A stretch of 64,000 nucleotides of DNA, from the NCBI GenBank assembly GCA_019090455.1, contig JAHRWA010000015.1, positions 124,001 to 188,000 of the forward strand, in the 5' to 3' direction. The first letter of the stretch is position 1; the number at the start of each line of letters is the position of its first letter. Below are positions 1 through 7,141 of this stretch, one piece after another. The position numbers were made by a program, and so were the translations under genes. The stretch comes from Pseudomonadales bacterium (lineage in GTDB: Bacteria > Pseudomonadota > Gammaproteobacteria > Pseudomonadales > DC-out160). A model generated the notes under the pieces. It was not told the origin of the DNA and did not search any database. It saw only the letters and a list, made by a program, of their open reading frames with translations.

Positions 1-160
1 GGATGAGATACGTGCCAGGGATGAGCGTGACACTAATCGTAGTGTTGCACCTTTAATTCCTGCTGAAGATGCTATCGTTATTGATAGTACGAAAATGGGC
101 ATAGAAGCGGTATTCAACTCAGTGTTGAATAAGAGTATTGAAAGAAAGCTCTACCGTTAA
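1..160 (+). CDS. cmk: Cytidylate kinase, C-terminal end (partial)
   Basis: An open frame enters from the left edge and ends with TAA at 158-160. It encodes about 52 residues with the C-terminal pattern of cytidylate kinase: an [10 protein letters not shown] segment, then APLIPAEDA and the VIDST motif. Cmk phosphorylates CMP and dCMP in pyrimidine nucleotide metabolism in the cytoplasm. The identity is supported by position, since cmk directly precedes rpsA in many Gammaproteobacteria. Only the 3' end is present, so the nucleotide-binding N-terminus cannot be checked. Confidence 0.88.
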   Translation, partial: DEIRARDERDTNRSVAPLIPAEDAIVIDSTKMGIEAVFNSVLNKSIERKLYR

Positions 161-236
161 AGTTGTAGCCATCACTTCAGTTGCCTTAGGGTTTTAAGCC
201 TATTAAATTCAATGGGTTATATGATTTTTTATTCTT

Positions 237-277
237 GCATTCTGTTAGTCAGATGTTAATTCTGACTAACAGAATGC
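237..277 (+). terminator. Rho-independent terminator after cmk
   Basis: A perfect 17-bp inverted repeat (237-253 with 261-277, 7-nt loop) is followed by TTTTGT. It lies in the 297-bp gap between cmk and rpsA. This suggests rpsA is largely transcribed from its own promoter in the remaining 180 bp, where I could not pick a convincing -35/-10 pair. Confidence 0.8.
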
Positions 278-457
278 TTTTGTCGTTCGGTAAAGATAAA
301 GGACCAGGTTGTTTTTATCGAACATTTATAGCAATGACCCCATCCCTCTAACCTGGAAGAGGATGGCGAAAAAAGCGTGATCATGCAGTACCGACTCCTA
401 ATTGAAGTCATTTAATTAAAGTCAAACGCATAGCGCTTTCACAGAGTGGTAAAACTA

Positions 458-2137
458 ATGAGCGAAAGCTTCGCAGATCTCTTTGAAGAGAGTTTAAAAG
501 AACTTGATATGACCCCCGGTTCCATCGTTTCTGGTGTTGTTGTCAACATCGATGATGACTGGGTAACTGTCCATGCTGGTCTAAAATCGGAAGGCGTTAT
601 TCCCCGCGAACAATTCCTTAGCGATAGTGGCGAGTTGGAAGTGGCTGTCGGTGATGATATCGACGTAGCCTTAGAAGCAATGGAAGACGGTTGGGGTGAA
701 ACCCGTCTTTCTCGTGAAAAAGCGAAGCGAGCAGAAGCTTGGAAGCGATTGGATGCCGCATTTGAAGCCAGCGAAGTGGTCAAAGGTGTGATTAACGGTA
801 AGGTAAAAGGTGGATTCACTGTTGATGTTGAATCTATTCGTGCTTTCTTACCGGGTTCATTAGTTGATATCCGCCCTGTACGAGATACAGCGCATCTAGA
901 AGGTAAAGAGCTTGAATTTAAAGTCATTAAGCTAGATGCCAAGCGTAACAATGTGGTTGTTTCTCGCCGGTCTGTGTTAGAAGCCGAGAACAGCGCTGAA
1001 CGTGATGCGTTGCTAGAGAATTTACAAGAAGGTATGGAAGTTAAGGGTATCGTTAAGAACTTGACTGACTACGGTGCCTTTGTTGATTTGGGTGGAATCG
1101 ATGGCCTATTGCATATCACAGATATGGCCTGGAAACGAATTAAGCATCCAAGTGAAATCGTTAATGTTGGTGACGAAATCAGCGTTAAAGTCCTTAAGTT
1201 TGATCGTGAACGTAATCGTGTTTCTCTCGGATTGAAGCAATTGGGTGAAGATCCTTGGTTAGAAATCACTAAGCGTTACCCTGAAGGGGCTAAGACTACA
1301 GCGACTGTGACTAATCTTACAGATTATGGTTGTTTCGCAGAGATAGAAGAAGGTGTTGAAGGTTTGGTTCACGTTTCTGAAATGGACTGGACTAACAAGA
1401 ACATTCATCCTTCTAAAGTCGTTAGTATTGGCGAAGAAGTGCCTGTCGTTGTACTTGATATAGATGAAGAACGTCGTCGTATTTCTCTTGGTATCAAGCA
1501 ATGTAAGACTAATCCTTGGGATGACTTTGCAGAGAAATTCATTAAAGGCGATAAGATTGCAGGAAAAATCAAGTCGATTACTGATTTTGGTGTCTTTATC
1601 GGTCTTGACGGTGGCATCGATGGCCTAGTGCATCTATCTGACCTTTCCTGGGATGAGTCTGGCGAAGATGCTGTTCGCGAATATAAGAAAGGTGACGAGC
1701 TAGAAACCGTTATTTTGTCTGTTGACCCTGACAGAGAGCGTATCTCCTTAGGTGTTAAGCAATTACAGAATGATCCTTTCTCTAACTATGTCACTGTTAA
1801 CGAAAAAGGTGCAATCGTCACTGGTAAAGTCAAAGAAGTTGATGCTAAAGCCGCCGTCATCATATTAGATGAAGGTGTTGAAGGTGTTCTTAAAGCTTCT
1901 GAGATTAGTCGCGATCGAGTTGAAGATGCGCGTACTCATTTCAAAGATGGCGATGACGTTGAGGCGAAAATTGTCGGTGTTGATCGTAAGAGTCGTATTA
2001 TTAGCTTGTCCATTAAAGCTAAGGACGTATCCGATGACAAAGAAGCTATTAAGGATCTTCGTAGCCAAGATCAAGCTGAATCGCCTAAGACAATTGGCGA
2101 CTTAATCAAAGCTCAGATGGAAGGTAAGAGCGACTAG
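458..2137 (+). CDS. rpsA: 30S ribosomal protein S1
   Basis: The 559-residue product starts [13 protein letters not shown], the conserved S1 N-terminus, so I prefer ATG 458 over the in-frame GTG at 446. S1 binds mRNA on the 30S subunit and helps initiation on weakly structured leaders. Six S1/OB-fold repeats can be followed. The clearest are the third to sixth, each carrying a G-x-V-x-x-(L/I)-T-D-(Y/F)-G-(A/C/V)-F type strand and an 'I(D/E)GL(L/V)H' turn, for example near residues 200-225 and 370-400. The length matches E. coli S1 (557 residues). The position between cmk and ihfB is the usual one. The closing residues [22 protein letters not shown] resemble other gammaproteobacterial S1 tails. 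Confidence 0.98.
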   Translation: MSESFADLFEESLKELDMTPGSIVSGVVVNIDDDWVTVHAGLKSEGVIPREQFLSDSGELEVAVGDDIDVALEAMEDGWGETRLSREKAKRAEAWKRLDAAFEASEVVKGVINGKVKGGFTVDVESIRAFLPGSLVDIRPVRDTAHLEGKELEFKVIKLDAKRNNVVVSRRSVLEAENSAERDALLENLQEGMEVKGIVKNLTDYGAFVDLGGIDGLLHITDMAWKRIKHPSEIVNVGDEISVKVLKFDRERNRVSLGLKQLGEDPWLEITKRYPEGAKTTATVTNLTDYGCFAEIEEGVEGLVHVSEMDWTNKNIHPSKVVSIGEEVPVVVLDIDEERRRISLGIKQCKTNPWDDFAEKFIKGDKIAGKIKSITDFGVFIGLDGGIDGLVHLSDLSWDESGEDAVREYKKGDELETVILSVDPDRERISLGVKQLQNDPFSNYVTVNEKGAIVTGKVKEVDAKAAVIILDEGVEGVLKASEISRDRVEDARTHFKDGDDVEAKIVGVDRKSRIISLSIKAKDVSDDKEAIKDLRSQDQAESPKTIGDLIKAQMEGKSD

Positions 2138-2214
2138 TCCCGTTTCTGAAGATTAGCTGAACTTGCAGGAAAATAGCTAATGTAGTCAAAATCTTGCAAG
2201 TCAAAATGTCTAAT

Positions 2215-2239
2215 ATCCCCAAACTGGCTATTTGGGGAT
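2215..2239 (+). terminator. Possible weak hairpin terminator after rpsA
   Basis: A perfect 9-bp stem (ATCCCCAAA / TTTGGGGAT) with a 7-nt loop lies 78 bp after rpsA. It is followed by GCAAAAAAG rather than a T run, so termination from the plus strand would be inefficient. It could also be a processing or attenuation structure. The 301-bp gap to ihfB shows no gene. Confidence 0.35.
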
Positions 2240-2438
2240 GCAAAAAAGTGAATATTTAAGTGTAACTGATTGATATTCTACTTATTTGTTTAGAATTTGG
2301 TGCTATAGTGAAAAGGATCGTATTTAAAACGGTCACAAACTATATCAAACTCCTTGATTAGACACATATTTGGGGTAGTTTAAAGTTCTTAATGTTAGTG
2401 TGGTCACCATCCCTTGGTGGTCGCGAGAGGTTAAGGGA

Positions 2439-2879
2439 ATGGCTTTAACGAAATCCGAGCTAATTGAATTGGTAGCGGAAAAACAAACTCAATTATCAGC
2501 AAAAGATGTTGAGCTAGCAGTCAAGACAATGATTGAAGAAATGTCTCAGACTTTAGCCACTGGAGGCAGAATTGAAATAAGAGGGTTTGGTAGTTTTTCT
2601 CTGCACTTTCGTGAGCCACGAACCGGACGCAATCCGAAGACGGGTGAAGCGGTAGATTTGCAAGGAAAGTACGTTCCTCATTTCAAGCCAGGCAAAGAGT
2701 TAAGAGACCGAGTCAACAGCAGCATGGAGGAAGAGATCAAAATTTCCGGTGTTGTTGCTGAAGCAGGAGAAGGAAGACCGAACATGAGGCAACCGGCGAT
2801 GCCCTCATCCTCAGAACGGTCTCCAGAGCATGACCGACCTGCTGGATCAATGTCTCGACCCCCTTCATCTGCAGGCTAA
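2439..2879 (+). CDS. ihfB: Integration host factor beta subunit with C-terminal extension
   Basis: The first ~94 residues match IHF-beta. They include the N-terminal helices ([20 protein letters not shown]), the [13 protein letters not shown] core, the DNA-intercalating arm [13 protein letters not shown] and the end [18 protein letters not shown] is a heterodimeric nucleoid protein that bends DNA. I place the start at ATG 2439 because family homology begins there; GAGAGG lies 8 nt upstream, and the longer frame from 2400 adds unrelated residues. The protein is 146 residues, about 50 longer than usual. The tail after the arm domain is rich in Glu, Pro, Ser and Arg with no recognised fold. A strong terminator follows directly, so the tail is not an obvious run-on into another gene. 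Confidence 0.95.
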   Translation: MALTKSELIELVAEKQTQLSAKDVELAVKTMIEEMSQTLATGGRIEIRGFGSFSLHFREPRTGRNPKTGEAVDLQGKYVPHFKPGKELRDRVNSSMEEEIKISGVVAEAGEGRPNMRQPAMPSSSERSPEHDRPAGSMSRPPSSAG

Positions 2880-2890
2880 ACTTGATTTAA

Positions 2891-2934
2891 CATAAAAAAA
2901 CGGCATGATTACACGATCATGCCGTTTTTTTATG
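2891..2934 (+). terminator. Strong bidirectional-type terminator after ihfB
   Basis: CATAAAAAAACGGCATGAT pairs with ATCATGCCGTTTTTTTATG around a 6-nt loop. It ends in a run of seven T on the plus strand and seven T on the minus strand. It separates ihfB from lapA, so lapA-lapB-pyrF should have a promoter in 2937-3084. Confidence 0.93.
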
Positions 2935-3084
2935 TTTCCAATTATTCGAATTCGAGAATAGAACATCCTAGTTATAAGTAGTTTACGATAGGTTATTAGT
3001 TGTCAGCTGTTAGTTTGTTTACGATAAGGTCATTGGTAAATTAGAATTAGGTGCAACAGGTGATTGATTTGAAGGTGTAAAGAA

Positions 3085-3378
3085 ATGAAAATTAAGTTAA
3101 TAGTTTGGGCTGTGTGTTTTTTAGTTTTTATCGGAGCTCCGGTGGTAGTGCTGGTTTCGGCAAATCACGCTGTTGTCGATGTGAGAACGATTATTGGAGA
3201 CTTCCCTTCTTTACCGTTAGGGGGGCTGCTAGTTTGGGTATTTGCTAGCGGTTTGTTGTTGGGGTTTATTATCTGCTTGTTGCCCACCGCATTGGAGTTG
3301 CGATCATTGAAAAAAGTGAAGAAGCAGCTAAATCAAACGACAGCAGAGCTGGAAAAATTGCGCACCATACCCGTGTAG
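3085..3378 (+). CDS. lapA: Lipopolysaccharide assembly protein A (LapA domain)
   Basis: This 97-residue inner-membrane protein has two hydrophobic segments (about residues 5-25 and 45-70). A charged helix follows (LRSLKKVKKQLNQTTAELEK) and is likely a cytoplasmic coiled coil. That is the layout of the LapA (DUF1049) family. LapA works with LapB in controlling LPS synthesis through FtsH-dependent turnover of LpxC. The gene is 53 bp upstream of lapB, the conserved arrangement. GAAGGTG precedes the ATG at a sensible distance. Confidence 0.88.
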   Translation: MKIKLIVWAVCFLVFIGAPVVVLVSANHAVVDVRTIIGDFPSLPLGGLLVWVFASGLLLGFIICLLPTALELRSLKKVKKQLNQTTAELEKLRTIPV

Positions 3379-3431
3379 CGCTCATTCATAGATGTCCCGT
3401 TAAATCGTAATCCGGCAGAGAAAAATAAATA

Positions 3432-4622
3432 ATGTCAGATGCATTGTTAGTTTTATTAATCGTTATCTCTATCTCAATTGGGTGGTTGTTGGGCCGTTTC
3501 CAAAGGCGCTCACAAAAAGGGACGAAAGATGAGGGTTTAGGTAGCGAGTATTTTCGCGGGCTCAATTATCTTCTTAATGAGCAGCCTGACCAAGCGATCG
3601 ATATTTTCATAAAAGAACTAGAAGTGAATAGTGAAACCGTTGAAACCCACCTCGCATTAGGCAGTTTATTTCGTCGTCGCGGTGAGGTGGACCGAGCAAT
3701 AAAAATTCATCAGAATTTGTTAACACGAGATAGCTTAGATCGAACCCAGCAAGAAAATGTCAAACTGGCATTAGCCAGAGACTATCTAACGGCAGGCTTA
3801 TTGGATCGAGCTGAGCGTTTGTTGCAAGAGCTCGTAGAAGATAATGGCCGAAATGCGAAGCAAGCTCTGCAGTATTTGCTCAGCGTTTTTGAGCAAGAGA
3901 AAGAGTGGGGCGATGCCATAATCACAGCAGAGAAACTTTTAGCGTCAGGTGAAGAGGGTATCCTAAAACCTCTCGCACATTATTGCTGTGAGCTAGCAGA
4001 GTCTTCTTTGGCGTCTGGCGATGTGAGAGATAGCCGGGTTTATTTACAAAGAGCCCTCCAATATGATCGTGATTGTGTTCGAGCAAGTTTGCTCCAAGGC
4101 CAATTGGAGTTTCAGGCAGGCCGATACCAGGACGCGATTCAGGCTCTGAAGAAGGTAAAAGAACAAGATGCTGCCTATGTCACCGAGTCAGTTGAGCCCC
4201 TAGGTGAGTGTTATCATCAAATAGGGGAGAGCGAGGGTTTTTTGCAATATTTGAAGTTTTGCCTGGATGATCATCCCGCGATATCGATTGCACTTTTAAT
4301 GGCAGATAAGGTAAGCCACCTGGAAGGCGAAGCAAAAGGGACGGAGGCCATGACCGCTTTTCTCAAAGAAAGACCTTCGGTGAAAGGGTTTCGGCGATTA
4401 ATCGATATGCAATTGTCGCGAAGTCAAAATCATGAGGCGAAGGAAAGTCTAACTGTACTACGTACTTTAGCCGAGCAGTTAGAAGAGCATAAACCCGACT
4501 ATCAGTGCACCAGCTGTGGGTTTAACGGCCATTCTTTACACTGGCTATGCCCTACTTGTAAAAAATGGGGGCATGTCAAACCCTTACATGTCCATCCCTT
4601 ACATGATAAGCGTGAAACCTAA
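3432..4622 (+). CDS. lapB: Lipopolysaccharide assembly protein B (TPR plus rubredoxin-like metal domain)
   Basis: The 396-residue product begins with a single membrane anchor (about residues 4-20) and continues with a chain of TPR helices (about 40-340). It ends in a rubredoxin-type metal knuckle with Cys359, Cys362, Cys373 and Cys376 (CTSCGF...CPTC). This is the full LapB/YciM architecture, and the length is close to E. coli LapB (389). LapB acts at the inner membrane as an adaptor that limits LpxC and so balances LPS with phospholipid synthesis. It lies between lapA and pyrF, with only 3 bp before pyrF, so the three genes are probably co-transcribed. Confidence 0.96.
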   Translation: MSDALLVLLIVISISIGWLLGRFQRRSQKGTKDEGLGSEYFRGLNYLLNEQPDQAIDIFIKELEVNSETVETHLALGSLFRRRGEVDRAIKIHQNLLTRDSLDRTQQENVKLALARDYLTAGLLDRAERLLQELVEDNGRNAKQALQYLLSVFEQEKEWGDAIITAEKLLASGEEGILKPLAHYCCELAESSLASGDVRDSRVYLQRALQYDRDCVRASLLQGQLEFQAGRYQDAIQALKKVKEQDAAYVTESVEPLGECYHQIGESEGFLQYLKFCLDDHPAISIALLMADKVSHLEGEAKGTEAMTAFLKERPSVKGFRRLIDMQLSRSQNHEAKESLTVLRTLAEQLEEHKPDYQCTSCGFNGHSLHWLCPTCKKWGHVKPLHVHPLHDKRET

Positions 4623-4625
4623 AAA

Positions 4626-5363
4626 ATGAATTCTGCTGAACTCAATTCTTCTCGATCCAACTCAACCTCAAAAGCGGCCCAGCTAATTGTCGCATTGGAT
4701 TTTCCTAACCTTAAGTCTACTTTAGATTTGGCCGAGCAACTCGATCCCGCTCTTTGTCGCGTTAAAGTCGGTAAAGAACTCTTCACCCAAGTCGGGCCAG
4801 AGGTCATACGCCGATTGCATGATCTAGGGCATGAAATATTCCTAGATCTAAAATTCCATGACATTCCGAACACCGTTGCCAATGCGTGTGCGGCAGCTGC
4901 TGACCTGGGCGTATGGATGATCAACGTGCATGCTAGCGGCGGTGGACAAATGATGTCAGCAGCCAAAGAAAAACTAGCCAATCGCAGTAGTGCCCCGCTT
5001 TTAATTGCGGTCACTGTACTTACCAGTAGTTCCCAGAAAGAACTCAACGAAATCGGAATTAGCGCTACACTAGAAGAACAAGTGATACGACTTGCCTCAT
5101 TGACGAGCGAATGTGGTTTAGATGGGGTTGTTTGTTCCGCGCAAGAAGCCAAAGCCCTACGTGCTTTAACCGGGCCAGGGTTTAATCTCATCACGCCAGG
5201 AATAAGGCCCGCAGGGTTTGATGCGGGGGACCAAAAACGAGTCTGCACTCCAGCAGAAGCGATCAATAACGGCGCTGATTATATCGTTATTGGGCGGCCC
5301 ATCACACAAGCCCCTGACCCAGTAGCAGTATTGAAAGAAGTCGTGTCAGGGTTGCCAAAGTAA
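4626..5363 (+). CDS. pyrF: Orotidine 5'-phosphate decarboxylase
   Basis: The enzyme converts OMP to UMP, the last step of de novo pyrimidine synthesis. The catalytic motif [10 protein letters not shown] (Asp74, Lys76, Asp79) and the phosphate-binding end ([12 protein letters not shown]) are intact, and Lys50 aligns with the other charged active-site lysine. The TIM-barrel length of 245 residues is normal. The first ~17 residues are Ser/Asn-rich and not conserved. The start is therefore less certain, but no better in-frame ATG is apparent before the LIVALDF strand. Confidence 0.97.
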   Translation: MNSAELNSSRSNSTSKAAQLIVALDFPNLKSTLDLAEQLDPALCRVKVGKELFTQVGPEVIRRLHDLGHEIFLDLKFHDIPNTVANACAAAADLGVWMINVHASGGGQMMSAAKEKLANRSSAPLLIAVTVLTSSSQKELNEIGISATLEEQVIRLASLTSECGLDGVVCSAQEAKALRALTGPGFNLITPGIRPAGFDAGDQKRVCTPAEAINNGADYIVIGRPITQAPDPVAVLKEVVSGLPK

Positions 5364-5422
5364 TCCGTTAGTTTTTGAATAATTCTATTCTGAGTTCCTG
5401 TTCCTTAAATTGAGTCGTGTCG

Positions 5423-5471
5423 ATGTGTGGACCCAGTAGGATCTAAATTACATCTTATTGGGTCCACACAT
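5423..5471 (+). terminator. Hairpin terminator after pyrF
   Basis: A perfect 13-bp inverted repeat (ATGTGTGGACCCA / TGGGTCCACACAT) encloses a further partly pairing 23-nt loop and ends in a short T-containing stretch. It sits 60 bp after pyrF and 30 bp before the next start codon, so it likely separates the two genes. Confidence 0.65.
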
Positions 5472-5500
5472 TTGCATACACTAAACCCGAGGAATTGAAG

Positions 5501-5863
5501 ATGACAAAAAGAATGACCTATTTCAGACTACTAACTGCGATGTTGTTAGGCGCATCGTTTTCAATCAATACATCCTATGCCGATTATCCTGTTCAGGGGA
5601 GCCTTTCCCAAGGTAAAGAACCCACGGTAAAGGCAGATGTACTGCAACAAGAACAGCAAGCCAGCAATAAAGTAAACGTGAATAAAGCAGATGCAATGAC
5701 ACTTGCGAAATCACTAAAAGGCGTTGGAGCGAAAAAGGCAGAGGCAATTATCGCATTTCGAAAACTGCACGGACCTTTTTTAACCGCTGAGGAAATGATC
5801 CAGGTAAAAGGACTAGGCAAGTCCTTTGTGGCAAAAAACCAGCAACGAATTATATTTGAATGA
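5501..5863 (+). CDS. ComEA-family helix-hairpin-helix protein, probably exported
   Basis: This 120-residue protein has an N-terminal hydrophobic segment with a plausible cleavage site (LLGASFSINTSYA-DY), then a polar linker. The C-terminal ComEA-type tandem helix-hairpin-helix (about 57-118) contains VNVNKADA, LKGVGAKKAEAII and VKGLGKSFV. Such domains bind DNA without sequence specificity. Short periplasmic ComEA proteins take part in DNA uptake in competent bacteria, but many genomes carry them without proven competence. I chose ATG 5501 because GAGGA lies 7 nt upstream. No other competence gene is in the window, so the role stays open. Confidence 0.85.
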   Translation: MTKRMTYFRLLTAMLLGASFSINTSYADYPVQGSLSQGKEPTVKADVLQQEQQASNKVNVNKADAMTLAKSLKGVGAKKAEAIIAFRKLHGPFLTAEEMIQVKGLGKSFVAKNQQRIIFE

Positions 5864-6212
5864 AGCTGCTCTTGTTTTTATGAGGGACAGTTCTGATGAA
5901 ATAAACCCATAATCTAAAGATCAAGGCACTGAGCGTAAAATACATCACGCAAGGTAAATGAAGGTGTCTTGATCTCTTTATTTGAGCAATCAATAGTCCC
6001 CTTCGTCACATCCCAGAAAGAAATTGTTAAATCCCTTTGAATCCACTTTACGAACTTCCTACCCTGTACTAAAAAGTATATGTGAAACGGTGTTAGACGA
6101 AATTAGAATAACGCGACGAAGCCGATATTTGCACATTTTATTATCGGTAAACTTGATAGCAAAGACTATCGATTTCAGGAGTATCGATTTTCAGGAAAGA
6201 AGGGATCCACAT
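5864..6212. other. Intergenic region between the ComEA-like gene and rfaH
   Basis: No gene is supported here. The frame upstream of RfaH is open from 6024, but its residues resemble nothing in the family. An imperfect 11-bp inverted repeat (5919-5929 with 5964-5974, 34-nt spacing) followed by TCTTTATTT might act as a loose terminator for the ComEA-like gene. The rfaH promoter must lie in the remainder, but I cannot place it. Confidence 0.5.
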
Positions 6213-6674
6213 ATGAACTGGTTTGTCGTTAGAACAAAGCCACGTCAAGAGCTCAAAGCTAAACTCAACTTAGAGAACCAAGGATTCACTCACTACCTGC
6301 CAGAACTGACACGAGACAACGGAAAAATCGAAGCACTTTTTCCAGGCTATATCTTTATCAAAAACCAAGCAGGCCCCACGCCCTTTGACAAAATACGCAG
6401 TACTTACGGTGTTCTCAACTACGTCAGATTCGGTGAATATATCGCGATGTTAACCGATGAAGTCATCGAGGCGATTCGAAACCGAGATGCGAATTCAGTG
6501 CAACGTGATATATACCAAGAAAATCAAAAAGTGAGAATCACCGAGGGCCCTTTCAAAGACCTGGAAGCTATTTATCAGTGCCGTAGCGGCAAGGATAGAG
6601 TCATACTGCTGTTAAATTTATTGAACTCCAAACAAAGCATCGAAATGCCCGATCGATATGTGAGTTCAGCCTAA
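6213..6674 (+). CDS. rfaH: RfaH-like transcription antiterminator (NusG paralogue)
   Basis: The 153-residue protein begins MNWFVVRTKPRQE, the diagnostic NGN-domain start of RfaH. It continues through a conserved FPGYIFIK strand and ends in a KOW-type domain (about 108-150, starting VRITEGPFKDLEAIY). RfaH binds RNA polymerase paused at an ops element and suppresses termination and Rho action in long horizontally acquired operons. ATG 6213 is chosen by homology; GAAAGAAGGGA lies upstream. A hairpin follows the gene, and a perfect ops element lies 319 bp downstream in the leader of the glycan operon. That pairing makes RfaH rather than NusG the clear call and suggests a dedicated local regulator. 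Confidence 0.94.
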   Translation: MNWFVVRTKPRQELKAKLNLENQGFTHYLPELTRDNGKIEALFPGYIFIKNQAGPTPFDKIRSTYGVLNYVRFGEYIAMLTDEVIEAIRNRDANSVQRDIYQENQKVRITEGPFKDLEAIYQCRSGKDRVILLLNLLNSKQSIEMPDRYVSSA

Positions 6675-6725
6675 AGACCTATCGAGTCCGAGCCACTCAA
6701 CCCCTCTTTAACCACTGTTCCTCTT

Positions 6726-6756
6726 TCCCTCACTTAAATAATATTTGAGTGAGGGA
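6726..6756 (+). terminator. Hairpin after rfaH
   Basis: TCCCTCACT pairs with AGTGAGGGA, extended by AT-rich pairing through one G-T wobble. There is no T run afterwards. It may act as a weak terminator separating rfaH from the glycan promoter that follows. Confidence 0.45.
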
Positions 6757-6817
6757 CCCTTGCGAGACAAACTGATATCACCTCTGTTTTTTTCTGAATA
6801 TTAATTGAATTTCAAAA

Positions 6818-6845
6818 TTGACAAGCAAAAACAATTAGCTAATAT
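6818..6845 (+). promoter_or_regulatory. Sigma70-type promoter of the glycan operon
   Basis: A consensus TTGACA (6818-6823), a 16-bp spacer and TAATAT (6840-6845) lie in an AT-rich stretch about 150 bp upstream of the ops element. The predicted transcript start is near 6852, which leaves an untranslated leader of roughly 290 nt before the first gene. Confidence 0.75.
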
Positions 6846-6992
6846 TTAGATGCGTTACAGCGAAGTCCAAACGAAAACGGCAAGACTATACCGTAAAGTT
6901 GCAATAATGAAGCTGTAATAATAGATAGAATCTGTAGATCGAACTAGTAGATAGAAATAAGGCAACAACCCCATGAGAGGAAAACATCTTAG

Positions 6993-7004
6993 GGCGGTAG
7001 CGTG
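6993..7004 (+). promoter_or_regulatory. ops element (RfaH recruitment site)
   Basis: GGCGGTAGCGTG matches the E. coli ops core exactly. It lies about 140 nt into the predicted leader and 138 nt before the first gene of the glycan operon, as in JUMPstart leaders. RNA polymerase pauses at ops and exposes the non-template strand to RfaH. The rfaH-like gene sits directly upstream. Confidence 0.92.
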
Positions 7005-7141
7005 CCAAAACCCAAAATATTTTCTTGTAACTATTCTCCCAAATCAACCTCTTAATTTTCGAAGCTATCGGCATATCGAAATCGTATTAAGTCGAGCTAG
7101 TCACTAACTGACACCTAACACGCAAAGGATTGCAGAACGCA

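Noticed and set aside
439..951. Long open frame antisense to rpsA
   Set aside because: It lies wholly within the S1 gene, has a low-complexity Ser/Thr-rich product and no ribosome site. The plus-strand product is an unmistakable S1.
4619..5266. 215-codon open frame antisense to pyrF
   Set aside because: It is a mirror of the conserved pyrF gene and its product resembles nothing known. It is an artefact of codon composition.
6024..6212. N-terminal extension of the RfaH-like protein
   Set aside because: The extra 63 residues are not family-like. Homology starts exactly at ATG 6213, which has a purine-rich ribosome site.
7130..7141. TTG start for the first dehydratase
   Set aside because: The AAAGGA ribosome site abuts the TTG with no spacing, so ATG 7142 is more plausible.
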